Shown here: positions 38,501-50,400 of the stretch, in pieces
How positions within the stretch are numbered: the stretch's first letter is position 1
Layout of the letters: each line of letters starts with the position of its first letter
Source: Rachycentron canadum
Lineage: Eukaryota > Chordata > Actinopteri > Carangiformes > Rachycentridae
Direction: 5' to 3'
DNA length: 64,000 nt
NCBI GenBank assembly: GCA_038496675.1
Contig: CM076663.1
Span: 12,800,163 to 12,864,162, forward strand
The notes under the pieces: generated by a model
What the model was told of the DNA's origin: nothing
The model's database searches: none
Seen by the model: only the letters and a program-made list of their open reading frames with translations
Program-made: the position numbers and the translations under genes

Positions 38501-41500
38501 AAAAAACGAAAATTCTCTTAATCCAGCCTCGATATAACTAAGTCTGTTTGCAAAATGTTACAACTCAGAGATGGTGGACAAGACTCAGTGAGGATGATGA
38601 TTTGTGATGTACAATTTCAATGTGGGTCATGTCTCACAGGGCAGCAGCGCAGGAAGTTTGCTGACTCAGCCTGATTCAAACTTTAACACTGTGGTGCTTC
38701 CAGTTAGGAGGAGATGGTTGGAGGTTCATGCTCCAACTTTTAGGCCTGCAATTTAGAAACAATATCTGTGAATAAACCCATGTGTCAAGCAAGTGCTTTG
38801 TTTCTATCCAGTCAACAAATTTACAGGAAGGGAAGTGCTTATGCTTTCATTTCTGCAGCATAATTATAGTGTGTAGATGTGTTTGGGAACCTAGCAGAAG
38901 ATTTGCATGTCAGTGTCTTCTGAAGGCATGCTAAATAGTGTAACAAGTTGTCTTTTTTGTGTAGGTGATGTTGGTTACGTTCATGTGTCAGGATGCTGCT
39001 TGTTCAAACAATTGTCTGAGCCCAACAGAACCTGTGTGTATCCCACAAAGAGCTCATGGTAAAAGATTCCCCTCTTCGACCACCTGTAGCTATAGACCAA
39101 TTAAAATCACCAGCCTCCCTGACCTAAATGGTTTTACCAACACACACACACAGACACACAGAGTGATAACAGCTGGAGAGAGTGGAAGCAATCAATACAT
39201 AATTGATGAATATTGGCTGTACACATACATAATTGATATGTTCAATTATCGCCAAGAAGCCAGACCTGAGTTTCATGTGTGTGTATGTGCAAGTGTGTTT
39301 CTGAGTACCCAGCAGTAGACTGTTTTGTATATGTCACAGAGGATGTGTGTGTCTGTACCATCTGCTGTGTGCTGTGTGTTACTGTTCCTCTTTCACATTT
39401 TCTCACATATTGTATGATTGATGTTGAGGATATATCTGTGCCATAGACATGTTCCCTCTGTCTAGTAAATTATCCACATGCTCTATCCCAAAATGTTATC
39501 TCCACTTGTAGCCGTACTGGCAGGAAACTCCTCTCTCCAGATAAGCAAACAGGAATACGTGCTCCAGACTCAATACTACCTTATCGAAGAAGATGTTTGG
39601 ATATAATCACAGCATGCCTTCACAGCTGAAACAAGGAGCTATGATTCTAGTTTGACAACGTGCAAATTTTGTATTCATTGATCTTGCCTCCAGGCTTAAA
39701 TGAGTCCGTATCTAAGTTGTTAGACTTAACTTAACCATTCAAGGTACAACAGAGAATACCAGAGATACTTGATTGTCATGCTCTTTACTCCCTTTGTGAA
39801 ATTTTAGCATTTCATCTGTGCTGAAATCACTTAGCCTATTTTGCTGATCAATTAATTGCTTAATCATTCATCAAACAAAAATAACAGACATTGTCTGGTT
39901 CCACCTCGATAAATGTGAGGGCTTGCTCCTTCTCTCTGTCTTGTGTTCTTGTAAAAAAAATATCATTGGGTGTTGGATTGTTTGGTGGACAAAACGTGCA
40001 AATTAAAGAGTCTGGGTTCTGAGAAATTTGATAGACATTTCTTATTATCTTCCTGCATTTCATAATAATAAGAATAATAATTTGAAGCTGCAGCATAATT
40101 ATAGTGTGTAGATGTGTTTGAGGACCTAGCAGTAGATTTGCAGTGAACTGTAATAGTACCAGGAGTTTAAAATTTTGTTGTTTTTTTTTAAGTAATTGTT
40201 GCTATTGAGCCTGTAATTTTCTAATGATTCAGAATCTTTTTTCTTTTTTTTTTTTTTTTTAAAGCACAAGCACTGACTTTAAGTTATTGTCTTCCTACAT
40301 AAATAACATCCTGCATTCCCCTTTTCCTCTTCCACACATCCCTGCAGATCACCACTCTGATCAACCATAAAGAGAAGCCAAAGAAATCTGAGCGCACCCT
40401 GGCAGCCATACACAGGGTGGGTCAGGCTGTGAGTGTGGCAGTGGGACGTTTTGTTGCCGTGGGGGAAGCCATCGCTGCAGAGAACCAAGAGCTGAAGGAT
40501 GAGATGGGTCAAGCCTGCTTCGAGGCACGCAGAGCAGGTAGGCTACTTAGGCTGGATCTCATTATGTCCTTGACATTTCTCTGAATTGCCACACTTAAAC
40601 TTTAACATATTGTCAAGTGTTTCTCTTTTGGATGAGATGGGGTGGCTCGTATTCTGTTGTCACAAATTTAGGCTGTAAAATTGTGTAAGGGTTCTTTATC
40701 CTAAAGGCTTCTTTGTAGTTGCTGCCAGATCTTGCTGCCATAAGGACATCCACATCTTTATGATGTTCAGAAACTGCCACAGAGGGAGTTAGAGCTAGTC
40801 AGCCATTAAGACCTAAGTTATTGCCTCCTCATCTGTGCTTATTTGCTTCGACAAACTGTGACAGTTTTATAAAGCATCAGGCATCACCTTCAGGCTTTGT
40901 AGTGTTATCAAATTTTAGCAAATTTCGATTAGTCTGGACAGCCTGGCTGTCACACAGAGTTACACCAGAGGACCTTCAGAGTGCTGTTGTTATTAGGTTG
41001 GAAGTAAAGGTTGAAAAAAGTGTTTCTTCACCCAGGGGTGCTTTGAGGAATAGGGGAATTAGTGTGTCTGCGCTGGATTGGAAAGCACTGCATAATAGAT
41101 TCTGATAGCCAGGCTCTTGGACACTTAATGCATCAGTCTGTCAGGAAAATTGAAGGAGTTGTAGTTTTTCCAATATTCACTGCCTCATAGATTGCGTCTG
41201 TGTAATGTAGATAGGTGTTTGTGAACCTGAGGCCAGGACTTCTCCAGGGCGTGAATCTTCTGGGTGGCTTCCTGTGTTAAGGTTAATCTTCATTGCAGCA
41301 GTTTCCTACCTGCACTAAAACATTCAAGTTAGGACCAAGGGCGGATGGATGGATGGATGGATGGATGGATGGATGGATGGATGGATGGATGGATGGATGG
41401 ATGGATGGAAACTGAGAGAAACATAAACGCACAGAGAGTTTTAGGGGCAGTGGAAATGATCAAACCCTGTGTGAAGAAACAAGACAGTGTGTATTACTCT

Positions 41501-42009
41501 TGCAGGACTGTCAGCTTTTGACTGAATCGGGTGATGGCTTTGTCAGAAATTTGTTTCATCCAGTATTACTACACACTCTTGTTGCATTTTCCATTAAGAT
41601 GCTATCTAAAAATACACACTACTGACGCACGTCACCCTGTATCCTCTCGTCGGTCTAAACTTTTTTACAACTCTGTGTTTAGATGTTTTCCGCCTCTTGC
41701 TCGGGGAGACACATCTTTTATAGCTGGCAACTAAGTTCTTATCAGGCAAAAGAAAGTTATTTAGTCTTCTTCAGAGCAGACCGGAAACAATATCACACTG
41801 GATAAGAATTTAGACACAACACCGTGATAATAGGTTTACGTTGGTGGGGGGGTGTAGCAAAGCGTTTAATCCTCACACACTGCTGATTTGTAAAGACGGC
41901 TAAAACTCAGACAAAGAAAGCGTTGGTGGGAGGAGGAGAATAGACTGATGAGAAAACGTGCATGTGCATGTTTGTGTGTGTATAGGTGAGGCCAAATGAG
42001 GTGTGTGTG

Positions 42010-42065
<56 letters not shown>

Positions 42066-44261
42066 AATGTCTGCTTGTGTGTTAACCACTGTGACTAATG
42101 TATTCCACTTCTCGCTTTCCTCTTAGGGAGGTGTTTTCACAGTTTTCCCTTGCACTTCTCCTGACAGACACTACAACTGTTCCCTAATTCAAACTTTTTG
42201 TCTCATCTCTGTCCGTATTTAAAAAATGATGCAGACATCTTCAGGGATAAAAAGAAAGTCTTTTAAAATTCTTTAAGTCTTTGGGAGAGAGAAGGGTTAG
42301 TTAGTGAAGGATTGACATTTTCTCTAATACCTAGCTGCAGGGAGAGTTTAATCAGGCAGGCCTCAGCCTTGTGTGCTATATTGAATGAAATAAAGGCAGG
42401 CTGAAAGCACTAGTTTAATTAGATGCTACCCATCATCGGAGCGGTGGAGAGATCCAATGAGGCAGGTCAGTGAAGGCAATCTGTGTTGGATCTCTGTCTC
42501 TGTCTCTTTCACTCAGTCTCTCGTTGTCATTCTCACATTTGTGTGCTCTCTCTTTCTCCTTCATCAAGATTCACAATGCTCAAGGTGGTAGTTAGGATCA
42601 AGATAAATTCTTAGCAGATACAGTATGTGAGTGTTTATGTGCTAGTTTACATGTGGATTTACAGAGAAATAGATAATATAAAGATATACGACTCTTTAGC
42701 ACTTTACCAATACACAATAAGGCATTTACAAAGGTACTGTGTACATGTGGACAATGTGTGATTTCTGTTTTTAAGGTCATTAGAAACCACAATCCATATT
42801 CCATAATATTAAGCCATACAATCTATATTCTGGGAGGGAAGGCGGATATTGGAGAGGGGTGAACTGGCCTCTGATTTCCACCCTGCTAGTGTCATGGGGG
42901 TTGTGCTGCATTCTTTGTGAGCAGGGCCTTGATATTTAACTGGTTAGTGGAGCTGGCACTGAAAAGCAGCCTGTCGGATGCAATCAGTTTGTCTGCACTG
43001 CTTCTTTTAAAGGACCAGCCAAACCAAATAGACAGCCAAGCAGCATGACCCAATAGAGACCTATCTCCCCTTCCCCTTCCCCCTTCTTTCTGAGCTCCTC
43101 TCTGAGATTTCTCTCTTCCTCTCTCTCTGGACATTTTCTTCTTGAGAGGCTCTATTCTGGTGATGGATTTTCTGCCTAAAAAAGACCTTGCATTATTCTC
43201 TTTTTGGGGCTAATATGAGCAGGTTAGAAAGAGGTGGAAAAAAAGGGAAGGTTTGACTCTGTAAGAATATTTTTGCATTCACATATTCCGTGTATGTATG
43301 AGTTTACTCTGGCAGCTGTGTTTTAGGACCTCATTTGTCTCCCTCAGAAATTGCTCTTACCACCCACTAAGCATGCCAGCAGTGTTTGGGTCAGGTTGGC
43401 ATAACCGTCATACCACTGTGCTGAATATAGGACTGTTGTGTATCTTTCTGTTCAGGACAATGTGTTCTCCCAGAAGTGAAGATTGGCAGAGTGGAAGAAC
43501 ATTATGCTATAGTGTATCTCAAAGTCTGAACTAACTTAGAGGGCATTTACAAAATTCAGTTGACCATCCATCCTTCCATTTTCTGCCTCTTATCTGGGTC
43601 CACATCTCAGTGGCAGCAGGCAAAGCAAAGTAGCCTCAAGGTCCCTCTGCCCAGTCCTGTCCTGCAGCTCTTCCTGGGGGATCCCAAGGCGCTCTCAGGC
43701 CAGATGGGATATGTAAACCCTCCAGCATGTTCCGAGTCTGCATCCCCAACTGGGCGAAGACTCTCTCTGAGTGGTCTGACAGTTAACCAGAAAGTCTTCC
43801 AGCCTAACGATTACAATTCTACAGCTGCTTCAAAATGAACTCTTGGTTGGAAAGAAACTGCAGTCCCTGTCACCTGTTTGTTGATTCAAGACAAAGCAAA
43901 CCACTAATGCCGACTGATTTCATCTGGCTGATTCAGAATATTCTTTTCTCCGCAAAAGTCATTTCCTTCTTTCTCTTCCCTCTTTCAGGTGATGCCATAG
44001 CCCAACTGACAGATGTGGGATCAGCCTTGCCATCCCAGTCAGACGGACGTGTCACAGTGTTCAGTGATAGGACAGGGATGGTGAAGGCAGCACGCCTGCT
44101 CCTCTCATCAGTCACTAAAGTCCTCGTCTTAGCCGACCGCATCGTCATCAAACAGATAATTACATCACGGAACAAGGTGAGCGCTGTCTGGACGGATATG
44201 CATAAACTGTCTTGCCTCTCTTGAATACACACACAGATAATGGGTCCACACATAAATACAT

Positions 44262-44298
<37 letters not shown>

Positions 44299-44336
44299 TA
44301 ATGGGTCCACACATAAATACATGCACGCGCACACAT

Positions 44337-44414
<78 letters not shown>

Positions 44415-47400
44415 CAGCAGTCCTCCTTCAGAGAGCACTGGCTCTCTGAAGGAGTACTCTGGAGGTAATTGAAGGAAAGCAGCACATTTAGCAACCACAT
44501 AAAAACACAGAGCCAGAGATAGTCTCTCCATCATACCTGGTTATGCTCTTAGCCAGACAGTGTGATATGGATGTAGCTGTAGACTGAGCCAAGAATGGAA
44601 ACAGGGGGCCTAATCATGGCTGGTTAGCCTCGTTTGGACAGGCAGTCGACAGCCCCCTGTTCTCCATTACTGGCAAACACAATTACAACTCTTCCTCCTC
44701 TTTGTCTGGCATGGGTAAAAGCTGCTGTGTTAGTTCTGCCAACTAGCCTACCCCCAGCAGCTAAATTAGCAGCTACATGAACTACTATTAACTAAAATGT
44801 GGGGTAGGAACCACTTAATCTGCAGGTTTTATTTTAGGGTGTCACTGATATAACTACATCACATTGAGCCATTAATACCAAAAGCGGGATGCTGAAATTA
44901 ACATAGAAATAGACTGTAAGACATCGAAATAGATTCCTCACCACAAGGCCAATAAATGTTATTCTTGGTTCTGATGTGAGGCATGGGTTTAAACATGGTT
45001 TATGATGTTAGCTTGGCTGTAACACTTCCTCCTGGTATTCTGCAATATAAGAAGTACATCATTACACTGGGAGGACTAGAAGAACACAAACCATATGTTG
45101 CTGTTCACCATACTACTCTGATCTTGTCACTCTTCACAGGTCCTGGTAACCCTCGACCATCTGGAAAGAGTCAGCACCTTCCAGGAATTTGTACAGATTT
45201 TCAGCCAGTTTGGCAATGAGATGGTGGAGTTTGCCCACCTCACAGGAGACAGACAGAACGTGAGTAGCATGTGAAGAAACCAACGCTCTGCCTTTCTGTT
45301 TCAAGAGTGTCAGATTTATCACCTCACTTTAAATATCTCTCAGTAAGTGAAATGCTGCATATGGAATATGGTGTTTTATGAACATGCAGTAATTTGTCTA
45401 TTTGTTTCTGCACCACTGAACACAGTTTGTGTATTGGTGTAAATGCAATCCTCTAACAAGCAGTGATTTCATAAATATGGTATTCTGAATGTTCGGGTGC
45501 TGGAATTAGTCTGTGAAACCTGCAGAACTTGCACTATGAATGTGCAGGCAAACTCAGAACAAATCAATAATTCCAGCGTCAAATATTTACACTTCCAAAA
45601 ACATCAAACAATTAAGTAACAAGGTTTCCTCAAAAAGGTTTCCTCAAAAAAAAAAGCTTCCTTCCTATTTTTTCATTATCTTTTCCAGTCCATAGAAGAA
45701 ATGCCCAGGACTGATGACTCGTATTCCACAAAGACATGTTTACATCACGATTCAGTGTTGATATGAATTGATCCATGCTTTTCATCATCCATTCTTGCTG
45801 CAATGTATTTGTGGCAAATTTGCACAACAAAACTTTTGCCCAAACCTTCAGAAAAACAGTCCAACTTGGGGGCTCTAACTTTGTACTGTCAAAAGCTGCT
45901 AATCCTGCTTTAATGCATACATTCAGCCTCTGCAGCTAAAGCGCTTTGCCTGCAGAAGCTGATGTAAAGTGCAACGGCTGCGATATCTAGAAGGGGAGGG
46001 AGGATCGACCATCCCTCTTTCTGAATTTAATCGGGGTTTGTGTTTTGACACACACATCACGTCTCTCTCCAACGCTCCTCATTGCAGCTAATACTCTCTC
46101 TCCTCATTTACCACCCTGTTTTCTTTCTTTTTTTATTGTATTCACTCCCACTCATGCACTCCCATGCAAGCACATGCACACAACCCTTTAGAAAATCTAC
46201 CATCTCCATCTATTGAAGCCAGGCGAGCACAGAGGCAAAAATAATGACAGATAATCACATCGTCTTTGTAATCTATGGCGAAGTGCCGGGAGCGGAGTTG
46301 ATTCAGCTGCCTTATCCAAATCCTGCATCTACCTAATTTGAGCTGTCTATTTCTGTTTGGAGAAGGATGCAGCGAGTCACACACACTGTATCTTTATTCC
46401 TATTCTGGTAACGTCTCTTTTTAATAGATGACAATTAACGTAGGTTTCATGTGTATGTGTACACTTGGAGAGGAATCTGTCACATTTGTGTGTCCTTTCA
46501 TGCCAGCATGAAAGAAATGTGCTGAATATTTTTGATGCTTCATGTCTTTCGGACATCCTGAGAGTTCTAAGAAGTTGTAATTGGAGTAAAGCCACCCATT
46601 ACCATCTGGTGAGTGTATGTGTGTGTATGTGTGTGTAGGACTTGAAGGATGAGAAGAAGAAAGCGCGGATGGCAGCTGCCAGAGCAGTGCTGGAGAAATG
46701 CACCATGATGCTCCTCACAGCCTCCAAGGTAAACTGCTGGTGAGCCAACACTGGACCTGGGCAAGGTTTATAGATGGTTTATCTCCAGCTTAAAGATTTA
46801 ATGCCTTCTCAAGTTTATTTGATTTCAAGGTTTCTCACACACTGTGATTAATGTTGATATGACAGTCATACAGTCATAAAAAAACAAACAAAGGGAGTGA
46901 ATAATTGTGGTTGCAAAACATTGAAAATGATAGACGTTGAAAAGAATATAGGAGGCCATGAGCTTTGACATTTCACATTGTATTCTTTCCAAAGACTTGC
47001 CTCAGGCACCCAGATTGTGAGTCAGCACGAATCAACAAAGACGCCGTGTTCCACCGAATGCGCTGTGCCCTGGAGCAGGTCATCGAGATAGTCACTGAGG
47101 CACGGAGCTGTGGGGAGAACAAGATCCTTCCTGCGAGCATCTACAACGGCATCAAGGACTTTAAGGTAGCATCAGTAATAAGACTCAAGAAGTTGATGCA
47201 GTATGTAATGGTAAAGATTAGCCAAGATTAGTGACACTCGTCTGACACTTGTTGGACTGTGAAGCTAATGCTCCCCTTGAGGGCAAAGTGTCCTCTTTTT
47301 AGCTGTTTAAAAACTACTCTGGCACAACTTTCATCAGAAAATGATCGTTACATCTTTTTATCAGTGTGGATTCTTGGTGTCAGTGTTAACATTTGTGCAT

Positions 47401-50400
47401 TCGCTGTTTGTTGTAACAGCTTCAGATGTGACTCAATCAACATTGGAGGAGGACCAGAATTCTATTTTATAGTTTGGTTAATACAGTAGTGAATCACTAT
47501 TAAACCTACATCACTCTGACTAATCTTCTCTCTCCTCCTTGTGCACTGGAAACTTAAAGAAATGAACAGTTGTGGATAAAGAAAAAATATTTTGAGAGGA
47601 AAGTAGAAGAAAGTAATTTAATGAAAAGACCTAGAGATGCTTATTGGTTTTAATAAATTGCGCTTAAAATCATCTTAGGACACACTGGCAGAGACCAATG
47701 GTGTTAATTAAAGACAAGAAAAGGATTAAACAGGCAAAATGAATCAGCTTTCATGGTTGTGTACTTGAGATTCTATTTGCAGAATTAATTGTGCCCCTTT
47801 GATGGTCCAAGGTGAGTTTAAGGCCAAACCCATAACCCACTCCATTTGTCATTTAATAATGAGGTCAAGTGCTGAATAATCATAAAATAGTAAATTATGT
47901 TTTTACCTTCAGCACACTGGTTAGTAAAGCTCTTGTGTGTGTTGCTATCTCAGTCTTTTCCATTTGTTCTCTTGCCCATTGTTCAAATGCTCCTTCCACT
48001 CACACACCCTCTGTACTCCAGTCCAGCGTGGAGTGCCTGCGGGAAAACCTGTACTCCTTGTCACCAGAGAGTGTGGGCAACCAGCTGGAGGCGCTGGTGG
48101 AGCGGACAGAGGACTTCACTGACTCGGCCTACACCAGTCACGAGCAGCGGCAGGCCATCCTAAATTTGTGCCAGCTGGTGAGACAGGACACACAGCAGCT
48201 GATGCACGCCTGGATTGAGGCAGTAAGTTGGCACAAGTTGGCACAAGTTTGCACAGATGCACACACACACCTACAGGAATATTCATAAAAGCATATGCTA
48301 CCATATGAGGAGTAATTATAAGTGCATCATCTGTAAGACACTTGTAAAAGAGAAGTCTGATAATGAGATGCAGGAAAAGATATATCTAAGCAAAGGAGAT
48401 GAGATGTGAGCTGGGTTAGAATGTGTGACACACACACACACACTAATAAGACAACACAGCATACTACACAGACAGAAACCCATATAGACAGGCCCATGCA
48501 CATAGGAGCCCCCTCCCCCTTATTGCCTACTCACTTTCTTTTCACACATCCCCCCTGGAACAAGAGAGTATAATAGCCCACCTGAATAACAGTTTTTACT
48601 CTGGTATATTGAGAAATATCTCAGTGTTCCATGTCTTTTGCCATTCAGCAGACTCTCCTTGGCCTTCAAAATTGATGGACTTATGAAACACAAGTCTTTA
48701 TGTTGCAGTTCTTTTTTTATTTTTCAGTGTGTTCAGAGTACACAGATAGACCACTGCCGCATACAGTAGTGCCTCACCTTGCCTTTCCAATTGAAGGTCT
48801 TTGGGAGAATTGAAAAGACCACAACATTGCAGTGTTTTGAAATAGCAGCGAAGGCTTCTGAATGCGCATATAATCATGGGTGCTCTGCTATTTCAATTTG
48901 TGCTCTTGATTCTCATTCTGGCTGGTTTAGCAGAGTGTATATATGTTTTTATTCCACCTGGTCTGAAATTTAAAAAAATGGTTGCACATTATTTAAATCA
49001 GACTTTTTAAAAAATCATTTTATTTTGATGACATAAAATTGTATGTTGAAATGCCTGACTCTTTTCTGAATAAAACGGGCCACAAATGTAATTGGAAAGT
49101 CAAAAACCGTGCTATTACAACCTGACATAACTTGTCAATGCATTGTCACAGTATTTCAGATAATGTGGATTTCTGTGCGTGTGACTGGAAAACCACATTG
49201 TGTCTCATGCTCTGTTTGCTCCTTCTTCTCTCTGTCTTATTGGAGCAGCAGTCTCTTCATGCCAAAGAGGCCACAGAGGACATGGAGGTGGCCATCCTGA
49301 AGACATGCCAGAGCATCAGTGACCTCAGACGTGAGGTGAGCAGCAGTCAGTCTCTGCTCTGCCCGTCTGCCCTCTGAGTCTGATTAGATGTACTCAGTTT
49401 AAGAAACAGACAGACCTGACTTGGATGTCTCTTACTGATTGCTCTTCCCTGCTCTCTCAACTATGTCACTGTGTCAACTTAACTCCTCTTCTATTTTTCT
49501 CTCCCTCCTCAAAATCCACCCTCATCCATGCCTTTTATTCATCTTTCTTTCTCTTGTACTTTGTCCACTCTCTATAACTCCCTCCTATTCTTATTCTACA
49601 ATTTCATCTTTAATTTCCTCCTTCAGCTTCATAATGTGGCAGTTGGCCGTGCATCAGACCTGCTGAAAGTTCATGGGGAGCAGTTGCCTCTGCGGGCTCT
49701 CAAAGCTGCAGGCGCCGAGGGAAACCTGGAGGCAGTGGCGGAGTATTCACGCACGCTCACTGAGCAGAAGGAGCAGCTGGTGGAGGTAGGCGGGGACAGG
49801 GGCAAAGGCAGCAGGTAATAGAGGTCTTCAGCTGGTTAAAAGAAATATACCAATGGATGTAATGTGTGTTTTTATTTTTCCATATATTTCACCATACTCA
49901 TCAGTCTGCCTTATAAAACAAAATGGCCAGCTTTAGGTGAAAAATTTGTCTGAAAAGTTTCTGAAAACACATTAAAATTCCTGTGCTCCCAGCATCGTGC
50001 CATGAGCAGCTGTTTATGCAAGTGAACAAACAGCACTGGAGATGAATGAAAATGTTTAGTACACTTCAAATCCTCAACCAAGTGGTTTTGTAATGGAAAT
50101 ATTGAGCAGAAAAATGCCACGCTTCAACATGTCTTTGCCAGTGGCCCCAGCAAACGAAATGTTCAGAATAGTTTAATAAGAGACACTGCATGAGGGTCGA
50201 GGTGCACTTTATTAAAAATATTAAGTATGTATGTATGTACGTATGTATTTATTTATAGTTTGAAACCTTTCCTAAATATGAAGCCTAACACCCATTATCC
50301 TACTAAAAACAGCTAAAACACCATTGAAGCTGTGGTGTGATAGTAGTAATAGTAAACTCTTTAACTATTCTAGTCACCTCCAGTCAGCCTATTTTTTCCT

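Larger units (their letters stand above)
15011..40347 (+). other. ctnnal1 intron 1, about 25.3 kb
   Basis: Very long first intron, mostly unique AT-rich DNA. It holds small repeats (listed separately), a possible Tc1-like transposon end near 26634 and a 55-bp duplicated segment near its 3' end. I see no nested gene. The longest open frames lack splice or homology support. Confidence 0.75.
40538..43988 (+). other. ctnnal1 intron 2
   Basis: Contains the GGAT tetranucleotide array, a GT microsatellite and a degenerate LINE fragment; no other gene. Confidence 0.8.
44177..45139 (+). other. ctnnal1 intron 3
   Basis: Dominated at its start by CA microsatellites, a duplicated 61-base unit and a perfect inverted repeat; the remainder is ordinary. 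Confidence 0.85.

Noticed and set aside
43933..44534. Long minus-strand open frames of 80-160 codons in ctnnal1 intron 3.
   Set aside because: They are translations of CA/GT microsatellites (Cys-Val or Thr-His runs) and the antisense of exon 3.
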